A DNA stretch of 64,000 nt from positions 124,001-188,000 of the forward strand of contig JALQBC010000017.1 of the NCBI GenBank assembly GCA_023375675.1, read 5' to 3'. This document shows, in pieces, positions 33,771 to 44,830 of this stretch. The position numbers and the translations under genes were made by a program. This DNA is from Cytospora piceicola (taxonomy: Eukaryota > Ascomycota > Sordariomycetes > Diaporthales > Cytosporaceae). The notes below the pieces were generated by a model, which was given only the letters and a program-made list of their open reading frames with translations, searched no databases and was not told where the DNA came from. How positions within the stretch are numbered: position 1 is the first letter of the stretch; every line of letters begins with the position of its first letter.

Positions 33771-34594
33771 ATGATACTGGAGTGCAGGTCTTGTGCATAA
33801 AGCGAAGAGAATGATGAAATACTGAAGATCTTACACTAGACCAACTCCAGGGAGAAGTATCGGCACTAGGTCGACCCATGGGCTGCCTTCTATGTAGAAA
33901 TATCGCATGGGTATATCATCGAAGGAGTCGATTTTTCCCTCAAGTGCTAGCACCCCCTGCATGTGATAGCTGACAGTACTAGTTTTTATCTGTGTAACAC
34001 AGCCCAAAGTTACTGCAATTATATCCTGGACTTCCAGGAGGCACTTTCAAGTCACTTTCTCCTATTAATACCCAAGTTTTTAAATGCAACCCTCCAGTAT
34101 TGGTGCGTTACAGCTCAGTTAAAGGTGGGGGGGGGGGGGACGCGGTTGTTTCAGCTGTCGCGTCTATTGTAACTGGTAGCTAGACAAATGGGCCCCCAAC
34201 ACTACCATATATTCGAGACTCACAAGAATCTGACTATTTACACCGACCATCCACCATAAGGCCAATGGTGGGGACTATGGGTATGCGGCTAAACGCTTGG
34301 GTGCTGAGTTAAAAGATCGCTACCTGGGGCCCGAGTTTTCCTGCCCTGGGCTCTTGTCCAGCTCGTATTCTCTCATACGACTCGAGTATGTCGAGACACC
34401 ACACAGCTCAAAGACGCCAGCAAGGGCCATCAAATACATATGTATGCCACCAGGAATAGAGGCAGTCGTTTCCCTCGTGCAGTCGCAGCACACCAACGTA
34501 GAGATATGAACCGTCGAGTCCCTCGACTAGGAGGCGCTCCGGAAAACATACATATTCAGCCCCGCCCATCCTTCGTTCATTGCACGCACCAAAG
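33771..34594. other. Intergenic region with poly-G tract
   Basis: No supported gene. A 13-nt G run lies at 34127-34139. The last roughly 100 bp may belong to the N-terminal part of the FAD-oxidase relic. Confidence 0.5.
34127..34139. repeat. Poly-G tract (13 nt)
   Basis: Longest homopolymer of the five non-coding C/G runs. Confidence 0.9.
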
Positions 34595-35975
34595 ATGGCC
34601 AACGATGTCCAGGCTCTGGTCCGGGCCTGCGTTGAGAAAGGCGTCGGCTTCAACATCAGGACTGCTGGGTACAGCTGTGGGGGCGTACACGAATCAACAA
34701 GGCCCCAATAATCGACATACGAGATTTCGCGTGTACGTCGAGGTCAGCGAGGACAGGACGACAGCCAAGGTTGGTGGCGGTACCTCGCAGGGGCTTGCAG
34801 AGGGCTTTGGAGGAGTATGGCTTGATCACGCCCTAGTTCGTACATATTACAGACTCTCTTTCCAGGGTGTGCGACTCCAGCCGACTGGAAGCTTCTTCTA
34901 TTGTTAAATGCGCCGACTGGATCGGTTGGGTGTGTCGGATGGAGCACCTTCAGTAAATATGGAACCTTCTCAACTCTCCATGGCTTGGGTATCGACCAGA
35001 TCGTCTCAGTCAAGTTGGTTGACCCCAGAGGCGATATCATGGAGGCAATTGACGAGTTGTTGAAGGGAATCCACGTTGCAGGTGGTATGTTTGCGGTCAG
35101 GGACGGGCCCCGGGAATATTTGAGTTTACCAATAAGGTATATCTGGTCAAGGAGGTATGTAGTATCTGGGGACGCGAGCAGTGTTAGCCATCTGTCCTGA
35201 ACACGAGGATTTGGGGTTTATCTGCTCTGACAGATGTTTGTGGGAATGCCGCTCTACGAGTCGAGCGACATTGAGTCCGTCTGGACGAGTTTGGCAGAAG
35301 GCAACCGCAGCCTGCCCCTGCCCGCAACGCTGCAGATCCAGCTCTTCACCATGGACTTCCCACAGCTCGGTAAGGTCCTCACGGCCATAGCAACTTGGGT
35401 CGATGACGATCACGAAGAGGACGCAAGTAGAGCGACCAAGTCACCAGCCTTGGAAACCGTATTGTCAACTTGACCGAGGCAAAGAAAGACATTTGTCAAG
35501 TACGGCGAGGACAACGAGAAGCTGATGCACTACGGAGTCCACGATCGTTCCTACACTCTCAACCTCCATAGCTAGAGTCCAGAGGGTCGGGGTGTTAGTG
35601 TCCTGGCCAAACAAAGCCAAGCTGTCCCTATCGGCAACGCAATGATATCTGTACACAGTCTCCGTTCCCCAGTTCCAAGCCCAAGAGGAGTCCGTCTTTG
35701 GGGCACGTCAAAACCACCACAAGGTCGAGATCGTCTCCATGACGGCGAACCCGTCGCTCGAAGGAGAGGCGTCGCAATGGGGTCAATCGTTGCTGTGGGA
35801 GCTCCAGGAGCAATATCGGGGGAACATTTGCGAGAGTGGGTATATCTCGCAGTTGGATGAGGAAGATGCGGACCTGAGGAAGATATACAAGAAGCAATTC
35901 CAAACGCTTGTGGGGTTGAAGAAGAAATATGATTCAGAAAATGTTTACAAACACTCAAGGGCGTATATTGTTTTC
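34595..35975 (+). pseudogene. Broken FAD-linked oxidase (berberine-bridge-like)
   Basis: Pieces of an FAD-binding type 4 (PCMH) oxidoreductase occur in the right order but in changing frames. They are DVQALVRACVEKGVGFNIRT and a degenerate GY-SCGG in place of the flavin-site GGHS/CAG, stopped by TAA at 34709; VSEDRTTAKVGGGT; GCVGWSTFSKYGTFSTLHGL and GIDQIVSVKLVDPRGD (the classical PCMH middle); FEFTNKVYLVKE; then, after a preserved intron (donor GTATGT near 35155, acceptor CAG 35233), PLYESSDIESVWTSLAEGN; and a C-terminal SGYISQLDEEDADLRKIYKK ending KKKYDSENVYKHS. At least four frame breaks besides the stop. The protein is not expected to be functional. Such oxidases often sit in biosynthetic clusters, but no cluster is evident here. 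Confidence 0.82.
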
Positions 35976-37006
35976 ATACTTGGGCAGTCAGTCTGGCTAG
36001 CTTCCAGTTGAGGTTGGACATCTTGGTGGTATCCCTGAGGGTCAACAGAACCATGGAACAAATGAGGCAGAGAACACGGACTTCAATGCTTGAAATCTTG
36101 GAGTTATGAACTCTACAATTGCATCCTAAAGCAGCCAATTTCATCCGGAAGAGCGAAACGTGAAGTGCCTTTCATGGTTCAGCCATTGAACGAGGCGGGG
36201 GCTGAACACTTTACTCCCAACAAGGCCGGAGCTTCAATACTATGCACTCCTAACAAGACGGGATCACTACAAACAAGGCCGGAGCTGGACACTATGTACC
36301 TAGATAGCTGTTCCTAATGAAGCGGGAGCTGAATACTATTGACTCCTAACATCAACACCCAAGTCTACCTCAGGTAGCCACTGCCCAGGTGGACCAAATC
36401 CCGGAATGAGAAAAGAAGCCAGAGAAGGCGAGTGCTGAACTTCCGTCACTGGGAGCCTTTGAAAGCAGCCAAGGGGCGCTGCACATGTGTTCTTTCGCCT
36501 TGTGACAGTGACCGCAGCCTAGACAACCACAATCACAACCACCATTCAGGGGCACCAAATTTACAACTCTCCCCACAACCCACAACCAAGAAGCCCTTTC
36601 TGTCTCGGTCAATTGGAGTCTATCATATTATGCACAGATGTCCAGAGGCACCTGAAATCCAATTCATCCGGGCTTCAAGTAAGTCCTTCCCCTTGTCAGC
36701 TGTCCCAGCCTGTGAAGAAGATCCCGGGCAGTCAGGCGAGGCTGAGGACTACGCATACTAATGTCCCGAAATCAACAGATCGCATCGTCACGACATCATA
36801 GCAAGAGGATCCGCTTTTTCGTACGAAAAAAGGGTTTAGCTCCATCATCCAAACAGATTTAAACCTTTGTTCAAGTTACCCTTTGGTGGCTCAGTTGTTT
36901 CTTCTTCTTCAAAGCAACAAGAGATCGTCAGGTGAGCAGCAGTCCCCATACTCTCAGCAGTCGGCAACCCAGAACTCACAACCAGCAGCCAAGAAGAATA
37001 GTCACC
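35976..37006. other. Intergenic region containing a degenerate repeat array
   Basis: No coding frame. It holds the short-unit array at 36150-36350 and a CAG/CAA-rich leader before the next gene. Confidence 0.5.
36150..36350. repeat. Degenerate ~33-bp repeat array (left)
   Basis: Units of the form AAGGCSGGAGCTGAACACTA followed by TGCACTCCTAAC recur about five times with drift. The segment GCGGGAGCTGAATACTATTG plus ACTCC at 36322-36346 is the near-exact reverse complement of 40216-40241 in the right array. The stretch with GCCTTTCATGGTTCA (36168-36182) matches the reverse complement of the unit near 40395-40410. The two arrays therefore appear to be inverted relatives. Confidence 0.7.
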
Positions 37007-38315
37007 ATGAATCGGAACAATCAAGAGTAAGTTATCACTATAGCTCTCAATTCCTCCTTGTCAAACGCTGACCACCCCTAGTTTCGGGCCACCTCAGCAA
37101 GAGTTTGAGTGGGTATACGTGAGGGACGGAAACGGTCGTCGAAAGGCCACCCGCGTTCCACTCCATGCACCTCAACAGCCTGACGTGGGCTCCTACGAGT
37201 ATGATCACAGGCTGCAAGAAGCTGCACCTCATGGTACAAGCCAAGGCGCCCACCATATGCCCTCTCCGCAGTACGGCCGACCTCCTGCAACACCCAGCCC
37301 CAGCACTGGAGGATTACACCCTCAGCAGTCCCCAGCGTCCTCCTTCTCTTCTTCGCTCTATGCCGAATACAACAATTCTATGATTCAGTCGTCCTCGTTC
37401 CTCCCAGCCAACAATCGCGTTCCACAGCCTCTGTACCATCGTCCAGGCCGTCCTCAACACGACCATTCTCCACTTCCGCCGCCGCAAACTATCTTGCAGC
37501 CATCGGCCAGCCACCACTCTCCACAGCAATCCGACACAAACACCGTCGCGATGGAGCCCGACAGAAAGCCTACAAAGATCAGGGTTTTGTTCCCGTTCAA
37601 GGTTGACGGCAAGGAAGAGCGCTACATAGTCAGGCTGTCGAGACCGGCCCGAGGCGAGGATGTTGACTTGTTCAGAACCGAAGATGACCGCAGCAAAGTC
37701 CATTACCACGTGCGAGACAAGACCCCGGAAACTGAGGAGGACGCCCTGTTGGTGATGTGGTACGAGCAAGTCGGCCCCAAGTACTGGAACATGGTGATCG
37801 ATCGCTTCAGAGACATGATCCCAGCTATTGTGGACGAGACGAATCTCCGTGCGGCTTTGACCAAGAGCCACCCTTGCGCCGAGGATCCCTACAGTGGCCA
37901 CAAACTGTACAAGGACCTTTTTGTCGATGGTGCCAGGATCCGCGAGCTGGAGGTGTGGATGTATGGAAAAACCCATGTGGGTGGCGCGGTGCCTGAACCG
38001 CTCTACCCAACCTGGCGACAGACGCTGGAGGCCAAGTGGAGCAAGGAGACCCAGCTGGACCACCTCGGCCAGGTGGGCCTCAACGTCCCCTGGGTCGAAC
38101 GGGAGGAGCTCGTGGGCGTATGGATCCTCCTCAAGAGGGCCCGTCCCGAGAACTCTGTGACCGCTAAAACGGCGACAAAGAAGTGGGAGCAGCTGAAGAG
38201 ATGCAGACTGACCCACCTGGTCCCTGACCCAGACTCGGCTGCGCCCGATCCATTCTGGGCAGGAATTGAGGAGGCGCTCCGGGAGGAGCTTGAAGAGGGC
38301 ATAGTGTACCGCTAG
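37007..38315 (+). CDS. Unassigned 417-aa protein with low-complexity N-terminus
   Basis: Exon 1 (37007-37026, MNRNNQ) and a 55-nt intron (GTAAGT, CGCTGAC branch, CCTAG) join exon 2 (37082-38315). Residues 1-150 are Pro/Gln/Ser/His-rich and probably disordered. The rest is folded-looking: KIRVLFPFKVDGKEERYIVR, EEDALLVMWYEQVGPKYWN, LEVWMYGKTHVGGAVPEPLY, VWILLKRARPENSVTAKTA and a Glu-rich end. No signal peptide, TM helix, nuclease, transposase or DNA-binding motif is recognised, and I cannot name a family. A long antisense frame overlaps it but has shadow-like composition. The gene lies between two inverted repeat arrays and next to an AT-rich stretch, so it may be lineage-specific (inference). 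Confidence 0.75.
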
Positions 38316-39849
38316 CGAAGAGAATACCAATTGACCGAGATTGACACATAAAACACGCTGAGCTGCCCAATTGAAAACTGTAGAGCTGTGACACCGTAAT
38401 TGAAGTCTTGAGGCCTCAACCTGAGCAAATAGATTCTCGCTATATACCGTTATGGTATAGTCGTGACTGTCCATGATAACAAACAGCACAGTATCTAGCT
38501 GGGGCGAAAGTCTCAGGGAGCACTGCTGCGATGGATTGGAAGTCGCCAGCTGGCGCCTTCCAAGGTTCACAAAGAGTCGGGGAGTTTTTGTCAACAATTG
38601 GTTATATACGAGATGTTCTAGAAGAACGGTGCTTCATACATGGAAGAAATGTCATCTGGTTTCTCAATACTAAAAGTTCATGGCATAAAGTCCACAGCAG
38701 CCTAATGGTTTCCTTTAGGGTTCTTGTCTTGCTAATTTCTCATTTGCATTGTTGTTAGGCAACCCAAAATGGGGAAAGTTAGCAGCAAATACATGCCCAC
38801 GTCTTTTGTACTACTAAAAGCCTTTTCTAAGATCGCTTGAAGGTTTGACATGCCCAGGTGCACCCACCTGGTCCAGCTTCTCTACATATGTACACTTTAT
38901 CTAAAACTTCATATAGAGTTGTGGTGGCTAATCTGACACGACCTTGGCTACATGCATTATTAATAGGGAGAATGCTGCTGTTTAGAGTGTGAGCTGTCAA
39001 TTTCCATCCCCCGGACAGATGTCTCACTTAGTTGCTATTTTTACTGAATGAGATTGAGCATGTGGACTTTTCAGTGCAAGGATAAAATCATCATGTGGTT
39101 TAGATAGCCTATCACTAGAAAGCAATTGCTGCCTGCATCTAGGCAACATGAAGAGAAGCAAGATATTCAAACATGCAGGCGACTCAGATATTAAATCATA
39201 GGATTTTATTGCGATAGGTAATGACCTCTATAACTTGGCCAAGGATGTAATCAAGGCTATCTTCTCTGGTGACCTAGAACATGGCGTATTAGTGCTGCCC
39301 ATCCTGTCCAGCCTAAGTACTTGGTATACAAGCATTAGGAACATTGAAGGAGGCGACACATACCAGTGATTCTCACATTGTATTCACAACCGTCCAAGCT
39401 GTCTCAATCATGTCAAGTTCTCAAAGAGGTTTTTAGGCTGTTCTAGTGACCCGGAGCTTAACAGTGCCACTTCCAAAAGATCCAGCCTCCTCGGAACGAG
39501 AAGATATAAATATCGGTCTAATGTGGAACACTGCAAATGTGTCCAATTGTCCCTGCCTTGATTTGCAAGAAAATTACTAGAACTGGAATAATCGCTGGCA
39601 ATAGAGAGGTTGCACATGCATCCAAGTTCCTTTCCCCTCTAGTATGTTAACAAATAATTCAAATATATAAGTCCCGAAGTATCCTGTAATTATCTAATGC
39701 CCTTATCTCAATACTCTGCAAATCAATATCATTCTCCTGTTCTTTAAAAAGATAGTATCAACTACACTCCCCTGGTACTATCTTGCCCAAGCCTCTCTAC
39801 CTACATTCATTTTAAAGTTTCTTAATAGTTACTAGATATAAAAGTCACT
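38316..39849. other. AT-rich gene-free stretch
   Basis: About 1.5 kb that looks clearly richer in A/T than its neighbours, with no frame above about 75 codons that looks coding and no recognisable transposon protein. It could be a mutated old element (for example RIP-decayed) or simply non-coding DNA; I could not compute dinucleotide indices. Confidence 0.45.
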
Positions 39850-40600
39850 TCCCGCTACCTGCCACCATCCAGATATCACCATGTAATCCTCCTTGCATCT
39901 AGGAATTGCTGCTCAGCTTCTTCTTAGCGATATTGATGTTACTCCTGGTATCATAAGGTGGCTACTACATCGGTGTTGATAAAGGCTGCCTATCCAGACC
40001 CACCTTATTGGAGTTTCTTGTGATTAGTATCTAGATATCCGCTTGTAGCTAGACTTAGGAGGTACTACTATCCGGTCTCTCTCGCCCTTTTCTAGGTTCC
40101 TTCCATGTTGCGGACTTTGCCAGTGACGAGACCTAGGACATAAAGCTGTTCAGTTCCCGCCTTATCTGTCTAGAGTCCCTTCCAGTATTGTGGTTTTACC
40201 TAGCAAATCAAATTCGGAGTTCAATAGTACTCAGTTCCCGCCTTGTTTAAGGCCCTATATATTATAGCAAGTTCGTCTGGTGACTAGGTATAGAGGCACT
40301 ACTATTCCGCACCCGCCTGTCTTGTTGTCCTCGTTTTACGACTTCAGCCGGTCAACTATGACTAGCAATGGTGCTTGGTTCCCGCCTCGTTTGAACCATA
40401 GAAGGCGCTTCTCGTTTGGCGATTTTAGCCAGTCACTGTAACTAGTAATGGTGTTTGGTTCCCGCCTCGTTTGAACTATGAAAGACCCTTCTCATTTGGC
40501 GATTTCAACACCAGTGACTAGCAATGGTGTTTGGTTCCGGCCTTACTTGCAACTAGAAGTCCCTTCTCATTTCGCGATTTTAGCCAGTGACTGGGCTTGG
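39850..40600. repeat. Degenerate ~66-85-bp tandem repeat array (right)
   Basis: Units begin TTCCCGCCTNGTTTGAAC and end near GACTAGCAATGGTGTTTGG. Clear unit starts are at 40153, 40234, 40311, 40379, 40459 and 40535; more diverged ones are near 39852 and 40080. The last three units are closest to each other (units at 40379 and 40459 share most bases over about 75 bp), suggesting recent duplication at the right end. The array stops about 100 bp before the start codon of the next gene, so it could influence that promoter. Related inverted sequence lies at 36150-36350. Confidence 0.8.
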
Positions 40601-40701
40601 GAGACATTACTCCATCTCGGCAAGGCGAATTTCGGAAGACACAACACCATCCATCTACACATCAAACCGTTTCTCCCAACCAACCCCATCTGAGCACCAA
40701 C

Positions 40702-41499
40702 ATGGCCCGCAAGTGCCGGAAGGTCAAGGTAAGTCAACAGTATGGTCTCATTCGCTACTATCTCACTCGCCTGTCGCCATCGAGAGAGCCCGTAGCCTCT
40801 TTAATGCACGGAAGAGACTGACAAGGAACGTCTTCGTGATAGCCTCAACCTTTCCGTTTCCTCGACCTCCCCGCCGAGATTCGCAACATGGTCTACCAGA
40901 GGCTGGCGGCGGCGGAGCAGTACGACATTTTTACACCGCCCGCCCTGTCCCTCGTCAGCAAGAAGATCCGAGACGAGTCCCTCCCCATCCTCTTCAGCGA
41001 GGCCACCTTCACCTTCACGATGGTCATTGGCGACGACGACAAGCCATGCGAGATCCCAGTCAATCACCTTGACTACATCGTCGGCATGTCCCAGGATGGC
41101 GGTACCGGCAGCGGCGGCTCGTTGAGCTACCTCACGTTGATCGAGAACGTGGAGGTTGAGTTCGTCTTCGTCGACGAGGCCCTGGAACCCACCACGGCCC
41201 TCAAGTTCTACATGAGCAGCACCAGAGAGACATTGACCAGGCTTGGCTGCTGTGATGCTGCCGACCACCCCTTCGTGATGGGCTGGATTGCTGATTTGGC
41301 GGATATTCTACATGCCGTCACATTCATCGAGGCGCTGGTGCAGGAGCACATCGAGAAATGCGACGAAGAGGGCTTCCGGACGGGACCGAACCTCATGGTT
41401 GGAGACAATGATAATCTCGGAATGGTCTTGATGATGTGTTACATGGCTTTCCCTCAGGCCACGCGTTCGATCGGCTATGATTGGGTCTTACATGTATGA
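40702..41499 (+). CDS. Small F-box-like protein
   Basis: Exon 1 (40702-40728, MARKCRKVK) is joined over a 114-nt intron (GTAAGT, GACTGAC branch, GATAG) to exon 2 (40843-41499), giving 227 residues. The signature FRFLDLPAEIRNMVYQRLA is the usual opening of fungal F-box-like (2EXR-type) proteins, followed by SLVSKKIRDESLPILFSEATF. The rest contains ILHAVTFIEALVQEHIEK and has no further motif. A role in substrate recruitment is only a family-level guess. The start is unusual in lying close to a tandem repeat array. The small first exon is supported by the splice signals and by phase. Confidence 0.75.
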
Positions 41500-41889
41500 G
41501 GACCGAGGACTGGTGTATATGAAGGAGAGAAGAGTGGATAAGAGGGTACGACGTGTGTGCACTCAGGACACCGGACGGTGGCCTACTACTCCGATGACCT
41601 ACGGCAGGGATGAGCTAGGGACGGAAGCACATGGCCTTCGGAGAGAAGTCTTCCAAACGACAGATGCGATGCTTTAGTTTATGATGAGCTGATCAATTGA
41701 ACCGCGATGCCTTCACATCTAATGGCTTGTCTATTCGGCCAATCACATGTGCATAGGACGATACCATGAAACGCCACTAGCAGATGTTGTATGGATCAAT
41801 TGTGATATTCAAACGCAACCGGCGCATGCTGGGGTATCTCGGCGGATGCAACAAATAAGACAAACAAGAGGAAAACATGTACCGAGTCC
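41500..41889. other. Convergent intergenic region
   Basis: Short 3'-to-3' spacer; nothing coding seen. Confidence 0.5.
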
Positions 41890-43835
41890 TTACTTGCCAA
41901 CATGCTCCCTCATGCCCTTGGTCCGCAACGTCAACTTGCCAAAATCCTCCTCGAATGGCAGGTCAACATCCCGGACCTCGACCTCGGGTACCTTGCCAGT
42001 ACCTCCACCACCACCGCCGCCGCCGTCCTTGCCAGCCTTATGACTCAACTCGTTGATCTTGCGCTTGAGATCATCCCCGCCCAGCCGTCCACCACTACCG
42101 ACAAGCATATCGCTATCAATACTCCCACGACGGCTCGAGCCAAGACTACCCGGATCGTCAGCCAGGCTCACACCACGACTCTTCATGATGCCAGCGCGCA
42201 AGCCCCGGACACCACCCTTTTTGCGCTCGGGGAGCTCGTCGGAGCCGGCGCTGCAGACGTAAAGCAGGTACTTCAGGTTGGGCAACGTGTGCCGGATATC
42301 CATGACCTTGAGTCCCTGTGCCGCGCAGAGCGCTTCGATGTCCTTGTTGAGTATAAACCAGCCGTAGTCGAAGCGGAACTGGGCCGCTGAGCCGCCTCGC
42401 GGGAGGTACAGGGGAAAGTCGCGGACAGGGTCTTTGAGGATGGAGATCTCGTCGGTGATGTAGCTGCGGCTGCCGCAGTAGGTAACAGGATAGGGTAGTG
42501 GCACGCCGAGGTAGAACTGCAGATGATAGGTCAGGAGGGCGACATGGCCGAGACCGGCAGACAAGCAATCCTCGTCCGCGCCGTTTGTCATGCCCCCGCC
42601 GTAGTCCTCTGCGTTGGGCAGGGGAACACCACGGATCTGGAACTGGAGAGGCTTGCCATCTGGTACAGGCTCTATCCTGAAGATGTTGTTCAGGTCTTCG
42701 CAGATACGACGTCGCTGGCCACGGATATCTTCCTTGTTCTTGTTGGACCGGCCCTTGTCCTCGGAGAGCTTCTCCAGTGCATTGTCCATGTCGTCATCTA
42801 TTTTTCCCATAAGGGACCGACCCTCGGCCATTTTCTCAAGGCGGTCGGCGATCGATGCCTTCATATCCTCCACCTGCTCAGTAGCGAGCTTCACTGCTTT
42901 CTTCTCAGACGTGACATATTTGTTTGTCAGCTTGAGCTGATCTTCCGCCTCCTGAAGGTCCACCCGTTCGTCCTGGCTGTTCGTAATGATATCGTTGATC
43001 TGTTTCTTCAGCGTCTCCTGGGTTGCCAGGGCATCTTGTATGGAGCGGTCGAGGGTCGACAGGCGCATGAGGGCGTTGTAGGAGGACGTCGGCTCAGGGT
43101 TGCCTTTCCTCGGTGGAAATGTCTTTGGGGGAAGGCCGAGGGTATAGACGCCATCAGTGAGGTGGAAGACGAGGCAGTTGGGCGGGAAAGGGGTACCCAG
43201 TACGCTGCCCAGGAAGTTGAGCCTGCGCAGGTCGACCTGCTCTTGTAAATGCAGTGCCCATGTTCCTCGCCTCTGGGCCCAGACCTTGACTGTGACTTGG
43301 GGTGATCGTAGGGTAGTCGAACAGGCGACTCGGGATAGCTCAAAGAAACGGAAGTCGAAGTTCTGGGAGTCGCAATGGGTTTGTTAGCCAGTGCCGGGCA
43401 GAGGCAGGCGCACACAGGCTGTTGCGAGCAGCTGATATCTATTCCGGATGTCTTGCTTACCGTGGAGCGCTGAACGGTTTCGCTAACGTATATAGGGTCC
43501 TCCTCGCCGTCGGAATGCAGGGAGAAGAAGGCATCGGCAACGCGACTGTCTATCATGAAATCGACCTGCTTCTGTCTCGTGACGGGGGTTGCATTGCCCA
43601 GGTTGGTGCTCCTCCTTCGGGCGGAAGCCGGGCGCAAGCTCTCAGTCGAGGCGGAGTGGTGTAATTGGGAGTTTTCCCGGAGGGAGTCGAGCTTGCTGGG
43701 TGAGTGCTTAACTGCCGAGTCATCTGTGGTCCTTCCCTGTGTGCGATCAAAGCTCAGATTGCGAAGGTAGATGCCTCGAAGGTGTCGAATCTTGCGGTTC
43801 TGAGGGAGCAGAAGGGGTCTTGGTACTTCTGCCAT
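41890..43835 (-). CDS. VPS38: Vps38/UVRAG-like subunit of PI3-kinase complex II
   Basis: Predicted subunit of the Vps34 phosphatidylinositol 3-kinase complex acting at endosomes and vacuole. Exons 43835-43461 and 43362-41890 (98-nt intron, GTAAGC...CCCAG) join to 615 residues. The N-terminus RPLLLPQNRKIRHLRGIYLRNL is the typical start of this family, followed by a C2-like region (DFRFFELSRVACSTTL, GTWALHLQEQVDLRRLNFLG, NCLVFHLTDGVYTL). A long coiled coil follows (about residues 200-320, heptads in LDRSIQDALATQETLKKQIN onward), then the ATG14/UVRAG core (LPNAEDYGGGM, LGHVALLTYHLQFYLGVPLP, FPLYLPRGGSAAQFRFDYGW, ILNKDIEALCAAQGL). The tail carries a run of nine glycines. Vps38 versus Atg14 is decided by the C2-like start and the missing Cys-rich Atg14 N-terminus. 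Confidence 0.85.
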
Positions 43836-44830
43836 TGTCGTCGAGGTTTAGGAGGAGGAAGAGGAGGAGGCAGCCCAAATGGTAGCATCGGCAAGGTTGA
43901 AGCAAACATGCAAAGCAAGTGAACGCAGTTGAGCTACAGCAGCATCATGCCTGGGCTGTGTGGTGGTGGTGGTTTATCGTTGTAGTTGTTGTTGGTTGTT
44001 TGCCTTTTGTCAAGTGAAGCTTGATGACAGGTGCAGCACCAAAAACAGGCCCCAACGTCAGAGGCTCATCACCCAGTGCAGCTGTCACGTGTGTGCCATT
44101 TGCACCCCCCAAAAGCAATTGGCCTTAAGTGCTGAAGTGGGCTGCTCGCCTTTTCATTGCAACATACTTAAGTACTTAAGTAGGTTGAACAAGATGCACG
44201 AAATCACTTCCATTCCGTCCCAATAAAATTGATGACGGGCAAAGCAAACCAAGGCCCACATCATTTTACCTACTGTATGTATCATGAACGGAATTTTGTG
44301 GTCCCCTTCGAGGTATTCATTATACTGACTGGATGCTGAGTTCCAATGAACCGAGCTCCAGGTCAAGGGTATCATAATCTAAATAACAACAATAGTAAAC
44401 AAAACAAACAAACTCCAGCAACGACCTAACACACCTAGCGTACCAACCTTAAACAAAGCAAAAAAAGGAAAAGGAAAAGCAAAATGAAACCTGAACCGAC
44501 TTCGAGCTGCCCACGCACCTCCTGGACGGAGACTACCTGGAACTGGGACCTGGAACTGGGCACACCGATTCCAGTAGATTCATCGTCGTCCAAGAACACG
44601 CGATATTGATGTCCTCATGGCTGGCTCGAAGTTGGCTCCAGATGGGTCATCTAGACTCCTCAGCCTGCGCCCTCTTTGCCATCCGTATCTTTTTTCTGAC
44701 CCTCCCTTCGCGACATTCTCGCTGGCCCCTCCGGTGCATCCTCTCAGTCCTGTTCATCCTGTTAGCCTGGCCGGGACCACCTCCCAGGAGGAGGTCATAT
44801 GGGAGACCGGGCTGCCGGGCCAAGTGAAAC
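43836..44830. other. Intergenic region
   Basis: Upstream region of the Vps38-like gene, with an ACTTAAGTACTTAAGTA tandem at 44164-44182. No gene seen. Confidence 0.5.
44164..44182. repeat. ACTTAAGTAC palindromic tandem
   Basis: Same word as at 1650-1669. Confidence 0.75.

Noticed and set aside
37314..38597. 427-codon minus-strand frame opposite the 417-aa gene, longer than the sense frame
   Set aside because: Leu/Val/His-rich shadow composition and no supporting splice structure; the sense strand has a well-formed intron joining a natural start.
39850..40600. Tandem array as a CRISPR array
   Set aside because: Units are degenerate over their whole length with no constant repeat/variable spacer pattern, and the genome is eukaryotic.
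42523..43248. 241-codon plus-strand frame opposite the Vps38-like gene
   Set aside because: Shadow of the coiled-coil exon; the coiled coil and family core are on the minus strand.
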